Shown piece by piece: positions 1 through 5,749 of a stretch of 10,297 nucleotides of DNA. Position 1 is the stretch's first letter, and each line of letters opens with the position of its first letter. The DNA lies in assembly GCA_900771955.1 (NCBI GenBank), contig CAAGPW010000055.1, positions 1-10,297 on the forward strand, read 5' to 3'. This stretch comes from Lachnospiraceae bacterium. Its GTDB lineage: Bacteria > Bacillota > Clostridia > Lachnospirales > Lachnospiraceae. Position numbers and translations under genes: made by a program. Under the pieces are notes generated by a model. That model saw nothing but the letters and a program-made list of their open reading frames with translations. It was not told the DNA's origin and ran no database searches.

Positions 1-166
1 GTGGATAAGACGTATCCAGATTTTTTGTTGTGATCTTTGTGATTGCCGTCAGTTCCGTCGTATTTTCCTCTGTTTTCGCTTCACGGTGAGACAAATGATA
101 ATAATAACCTACCACAAGTATTACACAGATCAGTCCCGCTACCATGACACGTACATGCTTCTTCAT
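1..166 (-). CDS. Membrane-anchored hypothetical protein, N-terminal part only
   Basis: Only the first 55 residues are in the window; the gene runs off the left edge. Residues 1-6 (MKKHVR) are basic and are followed by a hydrophobic stretch, about residues 7-25, ending in four tyrosines in a row. A Thr/Glu/Lys-rich segment follows. This fits a signal anchor or uncleaved signal peptide with the rest outside the membrane. There is no convincing lipobox: the only cysteine lies mid-helix after GLI. The ATG at 166 is chosen because AGGAGG (174-179) lies 7 nt upstream; the in-frame ATG at 172 is only 1 nt from that site. The start comes 2 nt after the stop of the RNase Z gene and its ribosome site lies inside the last codons of that gene, so translational coupling is likely. 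I do not recognise a family with certainty and assign no function. Confidence 0.75.
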   Translation of the reverse strand, partial: MKKHVRVMVAGLICVILVVGYYYHLSHREAKTEENTTELTAITKITTKNLDTSYP

Positions 167-168
167 AC

Positions 169-1080
169 TCATTCCTCCTCAAAATCAAGTTCCACTGTCT
201 TGCCATCTTTTCCAAGAACCGTATGCTCAAAAATTTTCTGTACTTCTTTTTTATAATCTTCCGGCCGTACCAGGGACGGGCTGTAATGTGTCAGCCACAT
301 TTCTTTTACCCCTGCCTCTTTCGCCATCTGTGCCGCCTCGTAAAATGTCATGTGCTTGTACTGCTTTGCTTTGGTGATCTTTTCTTTCTCTGCATACATT
401 CCCTCGCAGATAAACAGATCCGAACCTTTCGCATGCTCCACAATGGATGCTGTCGGCCGTGTGTCGGTACAATAGGTCACTTTTATGCCCTTTCGTGGCG
501 GCCCGAGCACCATATCCGGTGTATAAATTCTGCCATCCTCCTCTAAGGTTTCTCCCTTTTGCAGGCGGTTCCAGTATTTCTGCGGTATCTGTTTTTCATG
601 TGCCGCTTCCACACTGAATTTTCCGTTTCGCCGGATCTCAAGAGAATAACCATAGCATGTGATATTGTGATTCACCCGAAATGCATGTATCACATATCCA
701 TTTATCTCTATGGTCTGTCTTGGTTCGGTCAGTTCAATATAATGTATCTCAAACGGCAGCTCCGGCGCGATCATCCGTAGCGCACTGACAACACGCTCCA
801 GCCCTTTTGGTCCGATCAGTGTGAGTGGCTCGGTACGCTCTGCATTTCCCATGGTAAGCAGTATCCCAGGCAGTCCGCTGATATGATCCGCATGATAATG
901 GGTAAAACAGATCACATCCACCGGTTTAAAGCTCCAGCCCTTTTCTTTTACCGCAATCTGCGTTCCCTCTCCGCAGTCGATCATCAGACTGCTTCCATTG
1001 TATCTGGTCATAAGGGAAGTCAGCCAGCGGTTTGGCAGCGGCATCATTCCCCCGGTTCCCAACAAACAAACATCTAGCAT
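169..1080 (-). CDS. rnz: Ribonuclease Z (tRNA 3' endonuclease), MBL fold
   Basis: The 303-residue product has the RNase Z layout. An N-terminal metallo-beta-lactamase core carries the GEGTQ segment (37-41) and the zinc motif HYHADH (61-66, H-x-H-x-D-H). Further metal ligands are expected at H138 (VNHN), D206 (TDTRP) and H265 (LTHYSP). Residues about 150-200 are an insertion ending in a Gly/Pro-rich segment, matching the flexible arm that binds the tRNA elbow in this family. The usual GHST-like motif reads KHMT (242-245). Known role: it cuts tRNA precursors just after the discriminator base, mainly those lacking an encoded CCA. Length is normal (about 300-310). AGGA at 1087-1090 lies 6 nt before the start. 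The gene follows the 74-residue CxxC protein by 24 nt. Other MBL hydrolases are possible, but the arm and C-terminal half argue for RNase Z. Confidence 0.87.
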   Translation of the reverse strand: MLDVCLLGTGGMMPLPNRWLTSLMTRYNGSSLMIDCGEGTQIAVKEKGWSFKPVDVICFTHYHADHISGLPGILLTMGNAERTEPLTLIGPKGLERVVSALRMIAPELPFEIHYIELTEPRQTIEINGYVIHAFRVNHNITCYGYSLEIRRNGKFSVEAAHEKQIPQKYWNRLQKGETLEEDGRIYTPDMVLGPPRKGIKVTYCTDTRPTASIVEHAKGSDLFICEGMYAEKEKITKAKQYKHMTFYEAAQMAKEAGVKEMWLTHYSPSLVRPEDYKKEVQKIFEHTVLGKDGKTVELDFEEE

Positions 1081-1104
1081 CTTTTTTCCTCATTCTTTTA
1101 TTTT

Positions 1105-1329
1105 TTACAGAAATTCTGTATTCTCCCGTTCTTCCGGCAGAATCTGGAAAGAGGATATAAAACGGTCTGCACATGCTTCGCACAGATCAAACACCTGCCG
1201 TATCCCATCTTTTTTTGAAAAATATCCCCATTCCTTTTCTATATGCATAAATTCCTGTCCGCTCCTGCTGCTGTCAGCTTCAAATTTTTTTCCGCAGCAA
1301 TTGCAGATGATATCTTTTCCCTGTTGCAT
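1105..1329 (-). CDS. Small two-CxxC (putative zinc-binding) protein, unknown function
   Basis: This 74-residue protein has two CxxC pairs: CNCC at 9-12, followed by GKKF, and CEAC at 50-53. They are separated by about 37 residues that include an aromatic stretch (EWGYF, 33-37). The spacing suggests a single zinc site like a zinc ribbon, but this is inference. There are no membrane segments and no signal peptide. The tail (62-74) is charged. The ATG at 1329 is chosen because GGGAGGAG (1335-1342) lies 5 nt upstream. An in-frame ATG at 1344 would overlap that ribosome site and has none of its own. The gene sits between rimI and rnz with its own likely promoter at 1357-1385. I do not recognise a characterised family. 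The neighbours hint at a tRNA or translation role, but nothing in the sequence proves it. Confidence 0.7.
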   Translation of the reverse strand: MQQGKDIICNCCGKKFEADSSRSGQEFMHIEKEWGYFSKKDGIRQVFDLCEACADRFISSFQILPEERENTEFL

Positions 1330-1334
1330 GGCCG

Positions 1335-1342
1335 CTCCTCCC
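1335..1342 (-). promoter_or_regulatory. Ribosome binding site deciding the start of the CxxC protein
   Basis: GGGAGGAG on the minus strand lies 5 nt before the ATG at 1329. It overlaps the alternative ATG at 1344, so the shorter 74-residue product is favoured. It also overlaps the right arm of an inverted repeat (1339-1346 with 1383-1390). Confidence 0.7.
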
Positions 1343-1390
1343 ATTGTTTTTTTCTAATTATAAAGGCATCATAAGTGCCTCGCAATGGGA
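1339..1390 (-). repeat. 8-bp inverted repeat bracketing a promoter and touching an SD
   Basis: TCCCATTG (1339-1346) and CAATGGGA (1383-1390) are perfect inverted copies 36 nt apart. In minus-strand RNA the second arm overlaps the ribosome site of the CxxC gene. Inside lies a smaller hairpin, AGGCA/TGCCT (1364-1368 and 1376-1380), with a 7-nt loop. It is followed by a weakly T-rich run, too short to call as a terminator. Confidence 0.5.
1357..1385 (-). promoter_or_regulatory. Sigma-A-type promoter for the CxxC protein and rnz
   Basis: On the minus strand, TTGCGA (1380-1385) and a perfect TATAAT (1357-1362) are separated by 17 nt. The expected transcription start is near 1350, about 20 nt before the ATG at 1329. 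The element lies in the 62-nt gap after rimI, so the downstream genes could be expressed both from here and by read-through from tsaE. Confidence 0.6.
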
Positions 1391-1391
1391 A

Positions 1392-1835
1392 TCACTGGTC
1401 TTTTTTACATGTCATGACATACGCATCTTCCCTGGGTTTTTCATAAAATCCCTTTCGCCTGCCCTGTACTGTAAAGCCGTATTTTTCATACAGGCGTATT
1501 GCCGGCTCGTTTGAGCACCGCACTTCCAGTACGAAACTGCGTGCTCCGCACTCCGCTGCCTCATGAAAAAGTTTCTCCAGCATATGACTCGCGATCTGTT
1601 TCCTGCGGTATGCCGGTGCCACTGCAACATTGGTGATCTCTCCCTCGTCCGCGGCCAGATAAACTCCACAGTATCCCACGATATTTCCTTCCTCATGTGC
1701 CACAAGAAATATCACATTGTCCATGGAGAGCGTATCCGAAAAACCTCTGCGGCTCCACGGCATGGAAAACACTTCTGCTTCTATTTCCGCCACCGCATCC
1801 AGATCTTCTTCCTTCATTCTCGTTATCTCAAGCAT
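1392..1835 (-). CDS. rimI: Ribosomal-protein-alanine N-acetyltransferase RimI (GNAT)
   Basis: The 147-residue GNAT acetyltransferase matches RimI length (E. coli 148). Features in order: MPWS at 25-28, the usual RimI segment after the first helices; the beta-4 strand and acetyl-CoA loop, with ITNVAVAP at 67-74 and RRKQIA at 77-82 as the Q/R-x-x-G-x-G/A pyrophosphate loop; LEVR at 103-106; and SNEPAIRLYEKYGF at 108-121. E104 and Y116 align with the catalytic base and acid (E103, Y115) known from Salmonella RimI. Known role: acetylation of the N-terminal alanine of ribosomal protein S18, although RimI proteins can be broader in substrate. The ATG at 1835 is chosen from family length and a GAGAG stretch 10 nt upstream; an ATG at 1844 is the alternative. 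The frame is open to 1997, but that part lies inside tsaB. The start overlaps the tsaB stop by 8 nt, so coupling is likely. Confidence 0.9.
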   Translation of the reverse strand: MLEITRMKEEDLDAVAEIEAEVFSMPWSRRGFSDTLSMDNVIFLVAHEEGNIVGYCGVYLAADEGEITNVAVAPAYRRKQIASHMLEKLFHEAAECGARSFVLEVRCSNEPAIRLYEKYGFTVQGRRKGFYEKPREDAYVMTCKKDQ

Positions 1836-2541
1836 GCTGTGCATTCTCTCTTTCCATGCGTTCACGCTCTGCCTGGGATAAGCGCAGATAATCCGGGCGA
1901 TGCTCCTGTGCTGTCTCGGTCTTTCCTTCTTTATAATAGATCTCTCCAAGTGCCGCAACTGTTGCCGCACGCTGTTTATTGACATGTGCGGGCGCAAACG
2001 TGTAAGGTACTGTCACGTGTTCTCCGATGTAGGTCTCAAATACAGGCACTCCATCACCAAGAAATACAACTGCATGTCCTATTTTATTAATTTTTGCCAC
2101 AATTTCATCAATTCCTACCGCACACTGAGCAAGCAGCGCCTGCATATGATTTCCGTCAAACGCGTACAATCCGGTATACGTCTGATTTCTGCGCGCGTCC
2201 ATAAGCGGGCATACCATATCCCTGTGTCCACACAGATTGTAGGCCAGTGCATCTACCGTCGGTATATGGATAAGCGGTTTTTCCAACGCAAGTCCAAGTC
2301 CCTTCGCCGTGGCGGACCCGATACGCAGACCCGTAAACGACCCTGGTCCGCCGGAAACTGCGATCGCATCCACGGTATTTAAATCCAGTTCTATCATTTT
2401 TGCAAGCGTATCCAGCATCGGAAGCAGCGTCTGGGAATGCGTTTTTTTATAATTCATTGTAAATTCCCCAAGCAGATTATCGTCCTCCACGACTGCCACG
2501 CTCGCAACCAGCCCTGAGCTGTCTATCCCAAGGATTTTCAT
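1828..2541 (-). CDS. tsaB: t6A threonylcarbamoyltransferase complex subunit TsaB
   Basis: The 237-residue ASKHA-fold protein begins MKILGIDSS, the first strand of the actin-like fold. It carries the signature SGGPGSFTGLRIG (63-75) and the DARRNQTY segment (115-122), both typical of TsaB (YeaZ). Known role: TsaB forms a heterodimer with TsaD and recruits TsaE. The complex transfers the threonylcarbamoyl group onto A37 of ANN-decoding tRNAs (t6A). Length is normal for Firmicutes. The start at 2541 has AGGAGG 7 nt upstream and overlaps the tsaE stop by 4 nt (ATGA). The C-terminal tail, about 222-237, is rich in Glu and Arg. TsaD itself is not encoded in this window. Confidence 0.95.
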   Translation of the reverse strand: MKILGIDSSGLVASVAVVEDDNLLGEFTMNYKKTHSQTLLPMLDTLAKMIELDLNTVDAIAVSGGPGSFTGLRIGSATAKGLGLALEKPLIHIPTVDALAYNLCGHRDMVCPLMDARRNQTYTGLYAFDGNHMQALLAQCAVGIDEIVAKINKIGHAVVFLGDGVPVFETYIGEHVTVPYTFAPAHVNKQRAATVAALGEIYYKEGKTETAQEHRPDYLRLSQAERERMERENAQHA

Positions 2542-2969
2542 GCACCCACCTCCTCTATGGTAATCTTCCGGTAATCAAATCCCTTTTCCAGATCTTTTTC
2601 AATTGTGATCTCCGTCCGCACCGGAGGCAGAATCTCTTCAATCAGATTGGCCCACTCTATCATGGTAAGTCCCTGTCCGTAGAAATAGTCCTCATACCCG
2701 ATCTCGTCCATCTCCTCAATATCTCCGATCCGGTACACATCAAAGTGGTAAAAAGGCAGCCGCCCCTCCCCGTAAACCTGCACGATCGTAAAGGTCGGGC
2801 TGGAGATCGGCTCCGTAATGCCGAGCCCCTTTGCGATGCCCTGCGTAAGCACAGTCTTTCCAACACCAAGATCTCCCACCAATGTGCAGACCTCTCCCGG
2901 CTTTGCTTCTCTTCCTATTTTTTCTCCTAACGCAGATGTCTCTTCCGCGGAATATGTTTCATAAACCAT
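2538..2969 (-). CDS. tsaE: t6A complex ATPase TsaE
   Basis: The 143-residue P-loop ATPase shows Walker A GDLGVGKT (32-39), the SSPTF switch segment (56-60), HFDVYR (75-80) and the strand with the Walker B-like MIEWA (103-107), all typical of TsaE (YjeE). Known role: it hydrolyses ATP to reset or turn over the TsaB-TsaD complex during t6A synthesis. The ATG at 2969 (MVYETYS) fits the family length and has GGGATG 5 nt upstream. The reading frame stays open to 3098, but that extension would cover the promoter at 3001-3029 and the terminator at 3038-3074, so it is rejected. This is the first gene of the tsaE-tsaB-rimI unit. Confidence 0.94.
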   Translation of the reverse strand: MVYETYSAEETSALGEKIGREAKPGEVCTLVGDLGVGKTVLTQGIAKGLGITEPISSPTFTIVQVYGEGRLPFYHFDVYRIGDIEEMDEIGYEDYFYGQGLTMIEWANLIEEILPPVRTEITIEKDLEKGFDYRKITIEEVGA

Positions 2970-3000
2970 TTTTTCATCCCAACTTTTTCTTTTGCATAAA

Positions 3001-3029
3001 AGTATAGCATTGTTTGAAAGAAATGACAA
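3001..3029 (-). promoter_or_regulatory. Sigma-A-type promoter of the tsaE operon
   Basis: On the minus strand, TTGTCA (3024-3029) and TATACT (3001-3006) are 17 nt apart. The expected start of transcription is near 2994, giving a leader of about 25 nt before the tsaE ATG at 2969. It lies just downstream of the terminator of the preceding gene, marking the unit boundary. Confidence 0.75.
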
Positions 3030-3037
3030 TTCCCCCG

Positions 3038-3074
3038 CAAAAAATGCCGGAACCTCTTTTGCAGGTTCCGGCAT
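3038..3074 (-). terminator. Rho-independent terminator after the RibU-like gene
   Basis: On the minus strand, a perfect 12-bp stem (ATGCCGGAACCT at 3063-3074 pairing with 3044-3055) encloses a 7-nt loop and runs straight into six T (3039-3044). It starts about 30 nt after the stop codon at 3105. Confidence 0.92.
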
Positions 3075-3104
3075 ACAGATCCGTCTTTTTCTTGTCACGT
3101 TTTC

Positions 3105-3704
3105 TTATTTATTGGATACCCCTTTGATGATCGGCGAAATATGTTTGTAGATCAGAAGTGTGATCACAACGCTAAACAGTCCCTTTACAAAGGTAAAAGG
3201 CATATTAAAGATCACAAGGCACTTAAGCAGGGTATCTGCACCCGGCAGAATTTCCTGATACATTGCCAGGATCGTATCCATCGGCATAAATGCAGTATAC
3301 GCCGGATATACAATAAAATAATTGGAAAACACGCTTAAAACCGCCATAAACGCCGCTCCAAGAAACGAACCGATTATCGCGTTCTTTTTGGTCTTTTTTC
3401 TCTGATAGATCATTCCTGCCGGAAGCACAAATGCCGCTCCGAGAATAAAGTTGGAAAGTTCACCCACGCCGCCGGTCGTTGTAATGAGCAGATGGATCAG
3501 ATTTTTGATCAGGCAGATAAGTACACCGTACCACGGCCCCATCGCGAACGCTCCGATCAGCGCCGGAAGCTCGGAAAGATCCATCTGTATGAAAGACGGT
3601 ACTAAAAACGGAATGCTGAATTCAAAGAACATCAGGGCAAACGCCACTGCAGAAAGCATTGCCGTCACGGTCATATAACGAATGTTTGGTCTTTTTGTAT
3701 GCAT
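3105..3704 (-). CDS. ribU: ECF transporter S component, RibU-like (riboflavin uptake)
   Basis: The 199-residue integral membrane protein has about six hydrophobic segments, as expected of an ECF substrate-binding subunit. RibU-type markers are SELPALIGAFAMGP (44-57), the KNLIHLL stretch (67-73), GELSNFILG (81-89) and a final FVKG (172-175) before the last helix. Known role: RibU binds riboflavin outside and delivers it through the shared EcfT/EcfA1/EcfA2 energising module, which is encoded elsewhere. AGGAG lies 9 nt before the start. The gene has its own promoter and terminator, so it is probably transcribed alone. Unlike most Firmicutes ribU genes it has no space for an FMN riboswitch. Substrate assignment is by family resemblance; another small-molecule S component is possible. 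Confidence 0.83.
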   Translation of the reverse strand: MHTKRPNIRYMTVTAMLSAVAFALMFFEFSIPFLVPSFIQMDLSELPALIGAFAMGPWYGVLICLIKNLIHLLITTTGGVGELSNFILGAAFVLPAGMIYQRKKTKKNAIIGSFLGAAFMAVLSVFSNYFIVYPAYTAFMPMDTILAMYQEILPGADTLLKCLVIFNMPFTFVKGLFSVVITLLIYKHISPIIKGVSNK

Positions 3705-3743
3705 AACTTCTTGCTCCTTTTTCTTTTGCGGGACATTTTTAAC

Positions 3744-3772
3744 AGTGTAATGCCTGTTTTTTATTCTGTCAA
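3744..3772 (-). promoter_or_regulatory. Sigma-A-type promoter of the RibU-like gene
   Basis: On the minus strand, a perfect TTGACA (3767-3772) and TACACT (3744-3749) are 17 nt apart. The -35 box overlaps the stop codon of the histidine kinase gene. Expected transcription starts near 3737, about 33 nt before the ATG at 3704, leaving no room for a riboswitch. Confidence 0.75.
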
Positions 3773-5061
3773 GTTTTTTGCCCCGCGCTGGGCCGCATTT
3801 GGTCTCCGGTTTCTTTTAATTTTAATGTAAAACATATAATATTTTCCTTTTCATAGGATGCAGCAAGTGTCCCCCCATGTGCAAGCGCGATTGCCCGTGC
3901 CACAGAAAGGCCGATCCCATAGCCGCCGTTTTTCTGGGTTCTTGCTGCATCTCCGCGGAAAAAGCGTTCAAACAGCTTTTCCGGTTCCACATCCGGCAGT
4001 TTTTCACAGGAATTTTTCACCTGCATACAGATTTCCCTGCCACTTCTTTTTAAGGATACTTCAATGTATCCTCCATCGTTCGCATATTTGACTGCATTGT
4101 CAAAAAGGATGGAAAAAAGCTGTATTATATTTTCCCTGCCTGCATAAATTTCCACATCCGGTGCGATCTCCTCCCGTATGGAGACATTTTTAAGCGCCGC
4201 AGCCTCATAATATGGATGCAGTGTCTCCGCAAGCAACCGGCTCATGGAAAAGCCGGTATAGGGGAACCTGTCCTTTTGTGTCTCCATCTCTTCCATTCTG
4301 GCCAGTGTCAGCAGATTCTGCATTAATCCGCTCAAGCGCACCGTCTGTGAGCGGATATTGCGGCTCCATTTATTTTCTCCGTTGTGCAACTCCATGGCAT
4401 CTGTATTGGCCAGAATGATCGCCAACGGTGTTTTGATCTCATGGCCTGCATTCGTAATAAACTGTTTTTGTTTTTCCATATTCTCTGCAATTGGCCGGAT
4501 CGCCCGTTTTGAAAGCATGATCAGTAAAAAGAGCATAAACACCCAGCACAGGACTCCGATAAATATGGAAATGAAAAGTACGAGAAGCGCAGAGCGGAGC
4601 TGGCTCGCGGTATCCAAGAACACAAGAAGGCTTCCCCGGCCGTCGGCCGTCTCTGCCATCCGATAGGAAAAATGTGTGATCTTTCCGTCTTTTTTTCCGT
4701 TTTTGAGCACTTCCTGCGCCATTTCTTCCGCATCCGCATCATCCACAGATGCGATCCGCGTCACATCCGTGCGCACAACAGTTTCCGACTGATCCAGAAA
4801 TACAAGGAAATACCGTGTTGACATGGCGGTATCCGCATCCATTGGCGGATCAAGCAGCCTTTTTCCATTCTGTTCCGGCCGTTTTTCATCCGCCGGCGGA
4901 AAGGAACCGTCATTGTCTAAAAGCATTGCAAGTGTCCGGTCCGTCTGCCGTGCAGACATGCCATAATTGAGCGCGTTGATCGTACCAAGCAGTACAACAA
5001 GCAGGATCGTAACTGCCGCCATCGCCGTCGTGACAAATTTTTTCTGAAGCATTTTTGTCAT
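3769..5061 (-). CDS. Two-component sensor histidine kinase
   Basis: The 430-residue kinase has transmembrane segments at about 10-31 and 156-183. They flank an extracytoplasmic sensor region of about 125 residues that I cannot assign to a known domain. No clear HAMP domain is visible; the second membrane segment leads directly into the dimerisation helix. The H-box is GHEIKTPL with the phospho-accepting H207. The catalytic domain shows the N-box DNAVKY (321-326), F-box LFERFFRGD (363-371) and G2-box GYGIGLS (380-386). The D-x-G-x-G G1 box expected near 348-355 reads QVKNSCEK, which is unusual. The start overlaps the response regulator stop by 4 nt and has a strong GGAGGTGAT ribosome site 4 to 7 nt upstream, so the pair is tightly coupled. 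The signal is unknown. Confidence 0.92.
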   Translation of the reverse strand: MTKMLQKKFVTTAMAAVTILLVVLLGTINALNYGMSARQTDRTLAMLLDNDGSFPPADEKRPEQNGKRLLDPPMDADTAMSTRYFLVFLDQSETVVRTDVTRIASVDDADAEEMAQEVLKNGKKDGKITHFSYRMAETADGRGSLLVFLDTASQLRSALLVLFISIFIGVLCWVFMLFLLIMLSKRAIRPIAENMEKQKQFITNAGHEIKTPLAIILANTDAMELHNGENKWSRNIRSQTVRLSGLMQNLLTLARMEEMETQKDRFPYTGFSMSRLLAETLHPYYEAAALKNVSIREEIAPDVEIYAGRENIIQLFSILFDNAVKYANDGGYIEVSLKRSGREICMQVKNSCEKLPDVEPEKLFERFFRGDAARTQKNGGYGIGLSVARAIALAHGGTLAASYEKENIICFTLKLKETGDQMRPSAGQKT

Positions 5062-5732
5062 GGCATCACCTCCAGCGTATAACCAACATTCCGTTTTGCC
5101 CGTATCTCCACTTTCGCGTCAAGCGCCGCCAGTTTTTTGCGCAGACCGGAAATATAGACCCACACAGTTCCAAGCTCTGCATCGGTATCGTACCCCCACA
5201 CCTTTACAAGAATATCCTCGGAGGACAGATAGATTCCTTGGTTTAACATCAGAAGCTCCATCAGACGATATTCCAGGTTCGGAAGTACAAAACGTTTTCC
5301 GTTTCCGGAAAGCTCATAGCTGCTCTGATTCAGCGAAATATCCCCGCAGGTCAGAACATTCGGCGTGAATTCCTCCCGCCTGCGCAGCATGGCACGCACG
5401 CGTGCAAGCAGTTCTCCCATGACAAACGGTTTGGGAAGATAGTCGTCTGCTCCGAGGTCCAGCCCCTGTATCCGGTCTTCTACTTCCGCTTTCGCGGTCA
5501 GCAGCAGGATTGGCGTCCGGCAGCCTTTTTCACGCAGTTCTTTCAAAACATCCAGTCCGCTCTTTTTCGGCATCATGATATCAAGTATGATTCCGTCATA
5601 CTGTTCCATACGGGCATAGGCAAGTGCCTCTTCCCCGTCATAAACTACATCCACGGTATATTTGTGATAGGTAAGGATATCCACAACTGCCTCGGACATT
5701 TCCTCCTCATCCTCTGCATACAACAGTTTCAT
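5058..5732 (-). CDS. OmpR/PhoB-family DNA-binding response regulator
   Basis: The 224-residue regulator has a receiver domain (1-118) with the acidic pair E7/D8, phospho-acceptor D51 (ILDIMMP), switch threonine T79 (LLLTA) and K101 (LPKPF). A winged-helix output domain (about 125-222) contains LSSEDILVKVWGYD (169-182) and a recognition helix around VWVYISGLRKKL (190-201), ending in the GYTL hairpin. Known role: phosphorylated by its partner kinase, it binds tandem promoter repeats. Its partner is the kinase encoded immediately downstream, with a 4-nt gene overlap. AGGTGAG (5738-5744) lies 5 nt before the ATG. The gene starts 17 nt after tex, so it probably shares tex transcripts; I see no separate promoter in the short gap. 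Targets cannot be read from the window. Confidence 0.95.
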   Translation of the reverse strand: MKLLYAEDEEEMSEAVVDILTYHKYTVDVVYDGEEALAYARMEQYDGIILDIMMPKKSGLDVLKELREKGCRTPILLLTAKAEVEDRIQGLDLGADDYLPKPFVMGELLARVRAMLRRREEFTPNVLTCGDISLNQSSYELSGNGKRFVLPNLEYRLMELLMLNQGIYLSSEDILVKVWGYDTDAELGTVWVYISGLRKKLAALDAKVEIRAKRNVGYTLEVMP

Positions 5733-5749
5733 TTTTTCTCACCTGCGCT

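Noticed and set aside
92..114. Repeated TAT codons (four tyrosines) as a microsatellite
   Set aside because: Four repeats at the end of a membrane helix are short and consistent with normal coding sequence.
1364..1380. Hairpin AGGCA/TGCCT as a terminator of rimI
   Set aside because: The stem is only 5 bp and the following tract is TTTATAATT. That run is better explained as the -10 box of a promoter.
1836..1997. N-terminal extension of RimI to 1997
   Set aside because: It lies wholly within tsaB in another frame, and family length and the GNAT start fit the ATG at 1835.
2970..3098. N-terminal extension of TsaE by 43 residues (open frame to 3098)
   Set aside because: It would cover a consensus promoter and a perfect terminator hairpin, and the added residues do not belong to the TsaE family. 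The ATG at 2969 has a suitable ribosome site.
3741..3762. Plus-strand hairpin AACAG/CTGTT followed by a T run, resembling a terminator
   Set aside because: The stem is only 5 bp and no plus-strand gene ends here. It overlaps the RibU-like promoter, so it is probably chance.
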